A DNA stretch of 64,000 nt from Prosopocoilus inquinatus. Its lineage: Eukaryota > Arthropoda > Insecta > Coleoptera > Lucanidae. The DNA lies in assembly GCA_036172665.1 (NCBI GenBank), contig JAYKNF010000013.1, forward strand, positions 2,232,001-2,296,000, in the 5' to 3' direction. Below, in pieces: positions 38,290 through 50,900 of this stretch (positions within the stretch are counted from its first letter, which is position 1; the number at the start of each line of letters is the position of its first letter). The position numbers and the translations under genes are program-made. The notes beneath the pieces are model-generated. The model made no database searches and was not told the origin of the DNA. It saw only the letters and a program-made list of their open reading frames with translations.

Positions 38290-41200
38290 AAACGAAACAA
38301 CACGCATTAGCGTTGTTCCTGTGATGTACTTAATCGATCCTTACTCATCTATCATGTTATTTGTCGTTTCGATGGACTCTAGTAATTCTGATGTGAGATA
38401 CGAAGTTTTTGGACGCAGCAGGAGCTAGAAATAGTTTTAAACGAAACAACACGTATTAGCGTTGTTCCTGTGATGTATCTAATCGATCCTTACTTATCTA
38501 TCATGTTATTTGTCGTTTCGATGGACTCTAGTAATTCTGATGTGAGATACGAAGTTTTTGGACGCAGCAGGAGCTAGAAATAGTTTTAAACGAAACAACA
38601 CGTATTAGCGTTGTTCCTGTGATGTATCTAATCGATCCTTACTTATCTACTATGTTATTTGACGTTTCGATGGACTCCAGTAACTATGATGTGAGATACG
38701 AAATTTCCGGACGCAGCAGAAGCTGGAAATAGTTTTAAACGAAACAACACGCATTAGCGTTGTTCCTGTGATGTATCTAATCGATCCTTACTCATCTCTC
38801 ATGTTATTTCGCGTTTCGATGGACTCCAGTAACTTTGATGTGAGTTACGAAGTTCTCGGACGCAGCTGAAGCTAGAAATAGTTTTAAAGGAAACAACACG
38901 CATTAGCGTTGTTCCTGTGATGTATCTAATCGATCCTTACTCATCTATCATGTTATTTGGCGTTTCGATAGACTCCAGTAACTTTGATGTGAGATACGAA
39001 GTTCTCGGACGCAGCTGAAGCTAGAAATAGTTTTAAAGGAAACAACACGCATTAGCGTTGTTCCTATGATGTATCTAATCAATCCTTACTTATCTATCAT
39101 GTTATTTGACGTTTGGATGGACTCCAGTAACCCTGATGTGAGATACGAAATTTTCGGACGCAGCGGAAGCTGGAAATAGTTTTAAACGAAACAACGGGCA
39201 TTAGCGTTGTTCCTGTGATGTATCTAATCAATCCTTACTCATCTATCATGTTATTTGGCGTTTCGATGGACTCCAGTAACTTTGATGTGAGATCCGAAGT
39301 TCTCGGACGCAGCTGAAGCTAGAAATAGTTTTAAAGGAAACAACACGCATTAGCGTTGTTCCTGTGATGTATCTAATCGATCCTTACTCATCTATCATGT
39401 TATTTGGCGTTTCGATGGACTCCAGTAACTTTGATGTGAGATACCGACGTTTTCGGACGCAGCAGAAGCTGGAAATAGTTTTAAACGAAACAACACGTAT
39501 TAGCGTTGTTCCTGTGCTGTATCTAATCGATCCTTACTTATCTATCATGTTATTTGACGTTTCGATGGACTCCAGTAACTTTGATGTGAGTTACGAAGTT
39601 CTCGGACGCAGCTGAAGCTAGAAATAGTTTTAAAGGAAACAACACGCATTAGCGTTGTTCCTGTGATGTATCTAATCGATCCTTACTCATCTATCATGTT
39701 ATTTGGCGTTTCGATAGACTCCAGTAACTTTGATGTGAGATACGAAGTTCTCGGACGCAGCTGAAGCTAGAAGTAGTTTTAAAGGAAACAACACGCATTA
39801 GCGTTGTTCCTGTGATGCATCTAATCGATCCTTACTTATCTATCATGTTATTTGACGTTTGGATGGACTCCAGTAACCCTGATGTGAGATACGAAATTTT
39901 CGGACGCAGCGGAAGCTGGAAATAGTTTTAAACGAAACAGCACGCATTAGCGTTGTTCCTGTGATGTATCTAATCGATCCTTACTCATCTATCATATTAT
40001 TTGTCGTTTCGATGGACTCTAGTAATTCTGATGTGAGATACGAAGTTTTTGGACGCAGCAGGAGCTGGAAATAGTTTTGAACGAAACAACACGTATTAGC
40101 GTTGTTCCTGTGATGTATCTAATCGATCCTTACTCATCTATCAAGTTATTTGACGTTTGGATGGACTCCAGTAACTCTGATGTGAGAAACAAAGTTTACG
40201 GACGCAGCAGAAGCTGGAAATAGTTTTGAACGAAACAACACGTATTAGCGTTGTTCCTGTGATGTATCTAATCGATCCTTACTTATCTACTATGTTATTT
40301 GACGTTTCGATGGACTCCAGTAACTATGATGTGAGATACGAAATTTCCGGACGCAGCAGAAGCTGGAAATAGTTTTAAACGAAACAACACGCATTAGCGT
40401 TGTTCCTGTGATGTATCTAATCGATCCTTACTCATCTCTCATGTTATTTCGCGTTTCGATGGACTCCAGTAACTTTGATGTGAGTTACGAAGTTCTCGGA
40501 CGCAGCTGAAGCTAGAAATAGTTTTTAAAGAAACAACACGTATTAGCGTTGTTCCTGTGATGTATCTAAACGATCCTTACTTATCTAACATGTTATTTGA
40601 CGTTTGGATGGACTCCAGTAAGTCTGATGTGAGATACAAAGTTTTTGGACGCAGCAGGAGCTGGAAATAGTTTTAAACGAAACCACACGTATTAGCGTTG
40701 TTCCTGTGATGTATCTAATCAATCCTTACTCATCTATCATGTTATTTGGCGTTTCGATGTACTCCAATAACTTTGATGTGAGATACGAAGTTCTCGGACG
40801 CAGCTGAAGCTAGAAATAGTTTTAAACGAAACAACACGCATTAGCGTTGTTCCTGTGATGTATCTAATCGATCCTTACTTATCTATCATGTTATTTGACG
40901 TTTGGATGGACTCCAGTAACCCTGATGTGAGATACGAAATTTTCGGACGCAGCGGAAGCTGGAAATAGTTTTAAACGAAACAGCACGCATTAGCGTTGTT
41001 CCTGTGATGTATCTAATCGATCCTTACTCATCTATCATGTTATTTGTCGTTGCGATGGACTCTAGTAATTCTGATGTGAGATACGAAGTTTTTGGACGCA
41101 GCAGGAGCTGGAAATAGTTTTAAACGAAACAACACGCATTAGCGTTGTTCCTGTGATGTACCTAATCGATTCTTACTCATCTATCATGTTATTTGTCGTT

Positions 41201-41717
41201 TCGATGGACTCTAGTAATTCTGATGTGAGATACGAAGTTTTTGGACGCAGCAGAAGCTAGAAATAGTTTTAAACGAAACAACACGTATTAGCGTTGTTCC
41301 TGTGATGTATCTAATCGATCCTTACTTATCTATCATGTTATTTGACGTTTGGATGGACTCCAGTAACCCTGATGTGAGATACGAAATTTTCGGACGCAGC
41401 GGAAGCTGGAAATAGTTTTAAACGAAACAACACGCATTAGCGTTGTTCCTGTGATGTATCTAATCGATCCTTACTCATCTCTCATGTTATTTAGCGTTTC
41501 GATGGACTCCAGTAACTTTGATGTGAGATACGAAGTTTTTGGACGCAGCAGGAGCTGGAAATAGTTTTGAACGAAACAACACGTATTAGCGTTGTTCCTG
41601 TGATGTATCTAAACGATCCTTACTTATCTAACATGTTATTTGACGTTTGGATGGACTCCAGTAAGTCTGATGTGAGATACAAAGTTTTTGGACGCAGCAG
41701 GAGCTGGAAATAGTTTT
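38290..41717 (+). repeat. Mixed-type block, 23 monomers
   Basis: It holds J, L, F (including TTATTTCGCG forms), G, I, H, K and B monomers without a clear long period. It includes the only 150 bp monomer (39333). Several members are unusual: AACGGGCATTAG near 39191, GAGATCCGAAG near 39290, AAACAGCACGC forms, GTCGTTGCGATGG near 41046 and AACCACACG near 40680. Two adjacent B monomers close the block and start the next. Divergence between neighbours is higher than in U1-U3, so this looks like an older, less homogenised stretch. Confidence 0.7.
39333..39482 (+). repeat. 150 bp monomer with a 1 bp insertion, F/C chimera
   Basis: It reads GAGATACCGACGTTTTCGG: one extra C at 39444-39445 relative to GAGATACGACG. 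Its 5' part is F/H-like (AAAGGAAAC, TTTGGCG, AACTTTG) and its 3' part is C-like (GACGTTTTCGGACGCAGCAGAAGC), so the insertion sits at a switch between monomer types. The +1 shift joins two satellite reading frames, which is why an 83-codon open frame (39364-39615) exists here and nowhere else. Confidence 0.88.
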
Positions 41718-43505
41718 AAACGAAACAACACGTATTAGCGTTGTTCCTGTGATGTATCTAAACGATCCTTACTTATCTAACATGTTATTTGACGTTTGGA
41801 TGGACTCCAGTAAGTCTGATGTGAGATACAAAGTTTTTGGACGCAGCAGGAGCTGGAAATAGTTTTAAACGAAACAACACGTATTAGCGTTGTTCCTGTG
41901 CTGTATCTAATCGATCCTTACTTATCTGTCATGTTATTTGACGTTTCGATGGACTCCAGTAACTCTGATGTGAGATACGAAGTTCTCGGACGCAGCTGAA
42001 GCTAGAAATAGTTTTAAAGGAAACAACACGCATTAGCGTTGTTCCTGTGATGTATCTAATCGATCCTTACTCATCTATCATGTTATTTGGCGTTTCGATA
42101 GACTCCAGTAACTTTGATGTGAGATACGAAGTTCTCGGACGCAGCTGAAGCTAGAAATAGTTTTAAAGGAAACAACACGCATTAGCGTTGTTCCTGTGAT
42201 GTACCTAATCGATCCTTACTCATCTATCATGTTATTTGTCGTTTCGATGGACTCTAGTAATTCTGATGTGAGATACGAAGTTTTTGGACGCAGCAGGAGC
42301 TCGAAATAGTTTTAAACGAAACAACACGTATTAGCGTTGTTCCTGTGATGTATCTAATCGATCCTTACTCATCTATCAAGTTATTTGACGTTTGGATGGA
42401 CTCCAGTAACCCTGATGTGAGATACGAAATTTTCGGACGCAGTGGAAGCTGGAAATAGTTTTAAACGAAACAACAGGCATTAGCGTTGTTCCTGTGTTGT
42501 ATCTAATCAATCCTTACTCATCTATCATGTTATTTGGCGTTTCGAAGGACTCCAGTAACTTTGATGTGAGATACGAAGTTCTCGGACGCAGCTGAAGCTA
42601 GAAATAGTTTTAAAGGAAACAACACGCATTAGCGTTGTTCCTGTGATGTATCTAATCGATCCTTACTCATCTATCATGTTATTTGGCGTTTCGATAGACT
42701 CCAGTAACTTTGATGTGAGATACGAAGTTCTCGGACGCAGCTGAAGCTAGAAATAGTTTTAAAGGAAACAACACGCATTAGCGTTGTTCCTGTGATGTAT
42801 CTAATCAATCCTTACTCATCTATCATGTTATTTGGCGTTTCGATGGACTCCAGTAACTTTGATGTGAGATACGAAGTTTTTGGACGCAGCAGGAGCTGGA
42901 AATAGTTTTGAAAGAAACAACACGTATTAGCGTTGTTCCTGTGATGTATCTAAACGATCCTTACTTATCTAACATGTTAATTGACGTTTGGATGGACTCC
43001 AGTAAGTCTGATGTGAGATACAAAATTTTTGGACGCAGCAGGAGCTGGAAATAGTTTTAAACGAAACAACACGTACTAGCGTTGCTCCTGTGCTGTATCT
43101 AATCGATCCTTACTTATCTGTCATGTTATTTGACGTTTCGATGGACTCCAGTAACTCTGATGTGAGATACGACGTTTTCGCACGCAGCAGAAGCTGGAAA
43201 TAGTTTTATACAAAACAACACGCATTAGCGATGTTCCTGTGATGTATCTAATCGATCCTGACTCATCTATCATGTTATTTTACGTTTGAATGGACTCCAG
43301 TAACTCTGATGTGAGATACAAAGTTTTTGGACGCAGCAGAAGCTGGAGGTAGTTTTGAAAGAAACAACACGTATTAGCGTTGTTCCTGTGATGTATCTAA
43401 TCGATCCTTACTTAGCTACTATGTTATTTGACGTATCGATGGACTCCAGTAACTCTAATGTGAGATACGAAATTTTCGGACGCAGCAGCAGCTGGAAATA
43501 GTTTT
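41718..43505 (+). repeat. 12-monomer tandem duplication, copy 1 (1,788 bp)
   Basis: Order is B C G J K/I H G H/J B C D E. Markers shared with the next copy at +1,788 bp are CTGTCATG in C, GTACCTAATC in J (42202 and 43990), GTTAATTGACG in B (42910 and 44698), CGTACTAGC in C and CGATCCTGAC in D (43260 and 45048). Differences include GTGTTGTATC (about 42495), CGAAGGACTCC and TTTTATACAAAAC, which are private to this copy. Confidence 0.85.
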
Positions 43506-45293
43506 AAACGAAACAACACGTATTAGCGTTGTTCCTGTGATGTATCTAAACGATCCTTACTTATCTAACATGTTATTTGACGTTTGGATGGACTCCAGTA
43601 AGTCTGATGTGAGATACAAAGTTTTTGGACGCAGCAGGAGCTGGAAATAGTTTTAAACGAAACAACACGTATTAGCGTTGTTCCTGTGCTGTATCTAATC
43701 GATCCTTACTTATCTGTCATGTTATTTGACGTTTCGATGGACTCCAGTAACTCTGATGTGAGATACGAAGTTCTCGGACGCAGCTGAAGCTAGAAATAGT
43801 TTTAAAGGAAACAACAGGCATTAGCGTTGTTCCTGTGATGTATCTAATCGATCCTTACCCATCTATCATGTTATTTGGCGTTTCGATAGATTCCAGTAAC
43901 TTTGATGTGAGATACGAAGTTCTCGGACGCAGCTGAAGCTAGAAATAGTTTTAAAGGAAACAACACGCATTAGCGTTGTTCCTGTGATGTACCTAATCGA
44001 TCCTTACTCATCTATCATGTTATTTGTCGTTTCGATGGACTCTAGTAATTCTGAAGTGAGATACGAAGTTTTTGGACGCAGCAGGAGCTAGAAATAGTTT
44101 TAAACGAAACAACACGTATTAGCGTTGTTCCTGTGATGTATCTAATCGATCCTTACTCATCTATCAAGTTATTTGACGTTTGGATGGACTCCAGTAACCC
44201 TGATGTGAGATACGAAATTTTCGGACGCAGCGGAAGCTGGAAATAGTTTTAAACGAAACAACAGGCATTAGCGTTGTTCCTGTGATGTATCTAATCAATC
44301 CTTACTCATCTATCATGTTATTTGGCGTTTCGATGGACTCCAGTAACTTTGATGTGAGATACGAAGTTCTCGGACGCAGCTGAAGCTAGAAATGGTTTTA
44401 AAGGAAACAACACGCATTAGCGTTGTTCCTGTGATGTATCTAATCGATCCTTACTCACCTATCATGTTATTTGGCGTTTCGATAGACTCCAGTAACTTTG
44501 ATGTGAGATACGAAGTTCTCGGACGCAGCTGAAGCTAGAAATAGTTTTAAAGGAAACAACACGCATTAGCGTTGTTCCTGTGATGTATCTAATCAATCCT
44601 TACTCATCTATCATGTTATTTGGCGTTTCGATGGACTCCAGTAACTTTGATGTGAGATACGAAGTTTTTGGACGCAGCAGGAGCTGGAAATAGTTTTGAA
44701 CGAAACAACACGTATTAGCGTTGTTCCTGTGATGTATCTAAACGATCCTTACTTATCTAACATGTTAATTGACGTTTGGATGGACTCCAGTAAGTCTGAT
44801 GTGAGATACAAAGTTTTTGGACGCAGCAGGAGCTGGAAATAGTTTTAAACGAAACAACACGTACTAGCGTTGTTCCTGTGCTGTATCTAATCGATCCTTA
44901 CTTATCTGTCATGTTATTTGACGTTTCGATGGACTCCAGTAACTCTGATGTGAGATACGACGTTTTCGGACGCAGCAGAAGCTGGAAATAGTTTTAAACA
45001 AAACAACACGCATTAGCGATGTTCCTGTGATGTATCTAATCGATCCTGACTCATCTATCATGTTATTTTACGTTTGAATGGACTCCAGTAACTCTGATGT
45101 GAGATACAAAGTTTTTGGACGCAGCAGAAGCTGGAGGTAGTTTTGAACGAAACAACACGTATTAGCGTTGTTCCTGTGATGTATCTAATCGATCCTTACT
45201 TAGCTACTATGTTATTTGACGTATCGATGGACTCCAGTAACTCTATTGTGAGATACGAAATTTTCGGACGCAGCAGCAGCTGGAAATAGTTTT
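43506..45293 (+). repeat. 12-monomer tandem duplication, copy 2
   Basis: It is collinear with 41718-43505. Private changes include CAACAGGCATTAG and GATAGATTCC in the 43804 monomer, CTGAAGTG in the 43953 monomer, CTCACC in the 44400 monomer and CTCTATTGTG in the closing E (45145). The last four monomers (from 44698) are also the start of the 11-monomer duplication, so the two duplication events overlap. Confidence 0.85.
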
Positions 45294-46336
45294 AAACGAA
45301 ACAACACGTATTAGCGTTGTTCCTGTGATGTATCTAAACGATCCTTACTTATCTAACATGTTATTTGACGTTTGGATGGACTCCAGTAAGTCTGATGTGA
45401 GATACAAAGTTTTTGGACGCAGCAGGAGCTGGAAATAGTTTTAAACGAAACAACACGTATTAGCGTTGTTCCTGTGCTGTATCTAATCGATCCTTACTTA
45501 TCTGTCATGTTATTTGACGTTTCGATGGACTCCAGTAACTCTGATGTGAGATACGACGTTTTCGGACGCATCAGAAGCTGGAAATAGTTTTAAACAAAAC
45601 AACACGCATTAGCGATGTTCCTGTGATGTATCTAATCGATCTTTACTCATCTATCATGTTATTTTACGTTTGAATGGACTCCAGTAACTCTGATGTGAGA
45701 TACAAAGTTTTTGGACGCAGCAGAAGCTGGAGGTAGTTTTGAACGAAACAACACGTATTAGCGTTGTTCCTGTGATGTATCTAATCGATCCTTACTCATC
45801 TATCATGTTATTTGACGTTTGGATGGACTCCAGTAACTCTGATGTGAGAAACAAAGTTTACGGACGCAGCAGAAGCTGGAAATAGTTTTGAACGAAACAA
45901 CACGTATTAGCGTTGTTCGTGTGATGTATCTAATCGATCCTTACTTATCTACTATGTTATTTGACGTTTCGATGGACTCCAGTAACTATGATGTGAGATA
46001 CGAAATTTCCGGACGCAGCAGAAGCTGGAAATAGTTTTAAACGAAACAACACGCATTAGCGTTGTTCCTGTGATGTATCTAATCGATCCTTACTCATCTC
46101 TCATGTTATTTGGCGTTTCGATGGACTCCAGTAACTTTGATGTGAGTTACGAAGTTCTCGGACGCAGCTGAAGCTAGAAATAGTTTTAAAGGAAACAACA
46201 CGCATTAGCGTTGTTCCTGTGATGTATCTAATCGATCCTTACTCATCTATCATGTTATTTGGCGTTTCGATAGACTCCAGTAACTTTGATGTGAGATACG
46301 ATGTTCTCGGACGCAGCTGAAGCTAGAAATAGTTTT
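44698..46336 (+). repeat. 11-monomer tandem duplication, copy 1 (1,639 bp)
   Basis: Order is B C D E B C D K L F G. Shared markers at +1,639 bp are GTTAATTG, CGATCCTGAC (45048 and 46687), CTCTATTGTG, GACGCATCAG, CGATCTTTACTC, GGAGGTAG and GTTCGTGTG (45919 and 47558). It overlaps the second 12-monomer copy, which shows that this duplication arose on top of the earlier one. Confidence 0.88.
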
Positions 46337-47975
46337 AAAGGAAACAACACGCATTAGCGTTGTTCCTGTGATGTATCTAAACGATCCTTACTTATCTAAC
46401 ATGTTAATTGACGTTTGGATGGACTCCAGTAAGTCTGATGTGAGATACAAAGTTTTTGGACGCAGCAGGAGCTGGAAATAGTTTTAAACGAAACAACACG
46501 TACTAGCGTTGTTCCTGTGCTGTATCTAATCGATCCTTACTTATCTGTCATGTTATTTGACGTTTCGATGGACTCCAGTAACTCTGATGTGAGATACGAC
46601 GTTTTCGGACGCAGCAGAAGCTGGAAATAGTTTTAAACAAAACAACACGCATTAGCGATGTTCCTGTGATGTATCTAATCGATCCTGACTCATCTATCAT
46701 GTTATTTTACGTTTGAATGGACTCCAGTAACTCTGATGTGAGATACAAAGTTTTTGGACGCAGCAGAAGCTGGAGGTAGTTTTGAACGAAACAACACGTA
46801 TTAGCGTTGTTCCTGTGATGTATCTAATCGATCCTTACTTAGCTACTATGTTATTTGACGTATCGATGGACTCCAGTAACTCTATTGTGAGATACGAAAT
46901 TTTCGGACGCAGCAGCAGCTGGAAATAGTTTTAAACGAAACAACACGTATTAGCGTTGTTCCTGTGATGTATCTAAACGATCCTTACTTATCTAACATGT
47001 TATTTGACGTTTGGATGGACTCCAGTAAGTCTGATGTGAGATACAAAGTTTTTGGACGCAGCAGGAGCTGGAAATAGTTTTAAACGAAACAACACGTATT
47101 AGCGTTGTTCCTGTGCTGTATCTAATCGATCCTTACTTATCTGTCATGTTATTTGACGTTTCGATGGACTCCAGTAACTCTGATGTGAGATACGACGTTT
47201 TCGGACGCATCAGAAGCTGGAAATAGTTTTAAACAAAACAACACGCATTAGCGATGTTCCTGTGATGTATCTAATCGATCTTTACTCATCTATCATGTTA
47301 TTTTACGTTTGAATGGACTCCAGTAACTCTGATGTGAGATACAAAGTTTTTGGACGCAGCAGAAGCTGGAGGTAGTTTTGAACGAAACAACACGTATTAG
47401 CGTTGTTCCTGTGATGTATCTAATCGATCCTTACTCATCTATCATGTTATTTGACGTTTGGATGGACTCCAGTAACTCTGATGTGAGAAACAAAGTTTAC
47501 GGACGCAGCAGAAGCTGGAAATAGTTTTGAACGAAACAACACGTATTAGCGTTGTTCGTGTGATGTATCTAATCGATCCTTACTTATCTACTATGTTATT
47601 TGACGTTTCGATGGACTCCAGTAACTATGATGTGAGATACGAAATTTCCGGACGCAGCAGAAGCTGGAAATAGTTTTAAACGAAACAACACGCATTAGCG
47701 TTGTTCCTGTGATGTATCTAATCGATCCTTACTCATCTCTCATGTTATTTGGCGTTTCGATGGACTCCAGTAACTTTGATGTGAGTTACGAAGTTCTCGG
47801 ACGCAGCTGAAGCTAGAAATAGTTTTAAAGGAAACAACACGCATTAGCGTTGTTCCTGTGATGTATCTAATCGATCCTTACTCATCTATCATGTTATTTG
47901 GCGTTTCGATAGACTCCAGTAACTTTGATGTGAGATACGATGTTCTCGGACGCAGCTGAAGCTAGAAATAGTTTT
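46337..47975 (+). repeat. 11-monomer tandem duplication, copy 2
   Basis: Its first monomer is a junction chimera: it starts as a G/H type (AAAGGAAAC, GCATTAG) and becomes the B monomer with GTTAATTG after the shared GTGATGTATCTAA. The exchange therefore lies within the shared bases before about 46380. The remaining ten monomers are collinear with copy 1. The chimera shows the two copies arose by an in-register unequal exchange, not by insertion of a free unit. Confidence 0.88.
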
Positions 47976-50900
47976 AAAGGAAACAACACGCATTAGCGTT
48001 GTTCCTGTGATGTATCTAATCGATCCTTACTCATCTCTCATGTTATTTCGCGTTTCGATGGACTCCAGTAACTTTGATGTGAGTTACGAAGTTCTCGGAC
48101 GCAGCTGAAGCTAGAAATAGTTTTAAAGGAAACAAGACGCATTAGCGTTGTTCCTGTGATGTATCTAATCGATCCTTACTCATCTATCATGTTATTTGGC
48201 GTTTCGATAGACTCCAGTAACTTTGATGTGAGATACGAAATTTTCGGACGCAGCGGAAGCTGGAAATAGTTTTAAACGAAACAACACGCATTAGCGTTGT
48301 TCCTGTGATGTATCTAATCGATCCTTACTCATCTATCAAGTTATTTGGCGTTTCGATGGACTCCAGTAACTTTGATGTGAGTTACGAAGTTCTCGGACGC
48401 AGCTGAGGCTAGAAATAGTTTTAAACGAAACAACACGTATTAGCGTTGTTCCTGTGATGTATCTAATCGATCCTTACTCATCTATCAAGTTATTTGACGT
48501 TTGGATGGACTCCAGTAACTCTGATGTGAGAAACAAAGTTTACGGACGCAGCAGAAGCTGGAAATAGTTTTGAACGAAACAACACGTATTAGCGTTGTTC
48601 CTGTGATGTATCTAATCGATCCTTACTTATCTACTATGTTATTTGACGTTTCGATGGACTCCAGTAACTATGATGTGAGATACGAAATTTCCGGACGCAG
48701 CAGAAGCTGGAAATAGTTTTAAACGAAACAACACGCATTAGCGTTGTTCCTGTGATGTATCTAATCGATCCTTACTCATCTCTCATGTTATTTGGCGTTT
48801 CGATGGACTCCAGTAACTTTGATGTGAGTTACGAAGTTCTCGGACGCAGCTGAAGCTAGAAATAGTTTTAAAGGAAACAACACGCATTAGCGTTGTTCCT
48901 GTGATGTATCTAATCGATCCTTACTCATCTATCATGTTATCTGGCGTTTCGATAGACTCCAGTAACTTTGATGTGAGATACGATGTTCTCGGACGCAGCT
49001 GAAGCTAGAAATAGTTTTAAAGGAAACAACACGCATTAGCGTTGTTCCTGTGATGTATCTAATCAATCCTTACTCATCTATCATGTTATTTGGCGTTTCG
49101 ATGGACTCCAGTAACTTTGATGTGAGATACGAAATTTTCGGACGCAGCGGAAGCTGGAAATAGTTTTAAACGAAACAACACGCATTAGCGTTGTTCCTGT
49201 GATGTATCTAATCGATCCTTACTCATCTCTCATGTTATTTCGCGTTTCGATGGACTCCAGTAACTTTGATGTGAGTTACGAAGTTCTCGGACGCAGCTGA
49301 AGCTAGAAATAGATTTAAAGGAAACAAGACGCATTAGCGTTGTTCCTGTGATGTATCTAATCGATCCTTACTCATCTATCATGTTATTTGGCGTTTCGAT
49401 AGACTCCAGTAACTTTGATGTGAGATACGAAGTTCTCGGACGCAGCTGAAGCTAGAAATAGTTTTAAACGAAACAACACGTATTAGCGTTGTTCCTGTGA
49501 TGTATCTAATCGATCCTTACTCATCTATCATGTTATTTGACGTTTCGATGGACTCCAGTAACTTTGATGTGAGATACGAAGTTCTCGGACGCAGCTGAAG
49601 CTAGAAATAGTTTTAAACGAAACAACACGCATTAGCGTTGTTCCTGTGATGTATCTAATCGATCCTTACACATCTATCATGTTACTTGGCGTTTCGATGG
49701 ACTCCAGTAACTTTGATGTGAGATACGAAGTTCTCGGACGCAGCTGAAGCTAGAAATAGTTTTAAACGAAACAACACGTATTAGCGTTGTTCCTGTGATG
49801 TATCTAATCGATCCTTACTCATCTATCATGTTATTTGACGTTTCGATGGACTCCAGTAACTTTGATGTGAGATACGAAGTTCTCGGACGCAGCTGAAGCT
49901 AGAAATAGTTTTAAACGAAACAACACGTATTAGCGTTGTTCCTGTGATGTATCTAATCGATCCTTACTCATCTATCATGTTATTTGACGTTTCGATGGAC
50001 TCCAGTAACTTTGATGTGAGATACGAAGATCTCGGACGCAGCTGAAGCTAGAAATGGTTTTAAACGAAACAACACGCATTAGCGTTGTTCCTGTGATGTA
50101 TCTAATCGATCCTTACTCATCTGTCATGTTACTTGGCGTTTCGATGGACTCCAGTAACTTTGATGTGAGATACGAAGTTCTCGGACGCAGCTGAAGCTAG
50201 AAATAGTTTTAAACGAAACAACACGTATTAGCGTTGTTCCTGTGATGTATCTAATCGATCCTTACTCATCTCTCATGTTATTTGGCGTTTCGATGGACTC
50301 CCGTAACTATGATGTGAGATACGAAATTTCCGGACGCAGCAGAAGCTGGAAATAGTTTTAAACGAAACAACACGCATTATCGTTGTTCCTGTGATGTATC
50401 TAATCGATCCTTACTTATCTATAATGTTATTTGACGTTTGGATGGACTCCAGTAACCCTGATGTGAGATACGAAATTTTCGGACGCAGCGGAAGCTGGAA
50501 ATAGTTTTAAACGAAACAACACGCATTAGCGTTGTTCCTGTGATGTATCTAATCGATCCTTACTTATCTATCATGTTATTTGACGTTTGGATGGACTCCA
50601 GTAACCCTGATGTGAGATACGAAATTTTCGGACGCAGCTGAAGCTAGAAATAGTTTTAAACGAAACAACACGTATTAGCGTTGTTCCTGTGATGTATCTA
50701 ATCGATCCTTACTCATCTATCATGTTATTTGACGTTTCGATGGACTCCAGTAACTATGATGTGAGATACGAAATTTCCGGACGCAGCAGAAGCTGGAAAT
50801 AGTTTTAAACGAAACAACACGCATTAGCGTTGTTCCTGTGATGTATCTAATCGATCCTTACTTATCTATCATGTTATTTGACGTTTGGATGGACTCCAGT

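Noticed and set aside
39364..39615. 83-codon open frame (GTG start) on the + strand
   Set aside because: It is two satellite monomers read through because a 1 bp insertion at 39444-39445 shifts frame. The translation repeats the same segment twice (YLIDPY...). There is no ribosome-binding or promoter context and no codon-level conservation.
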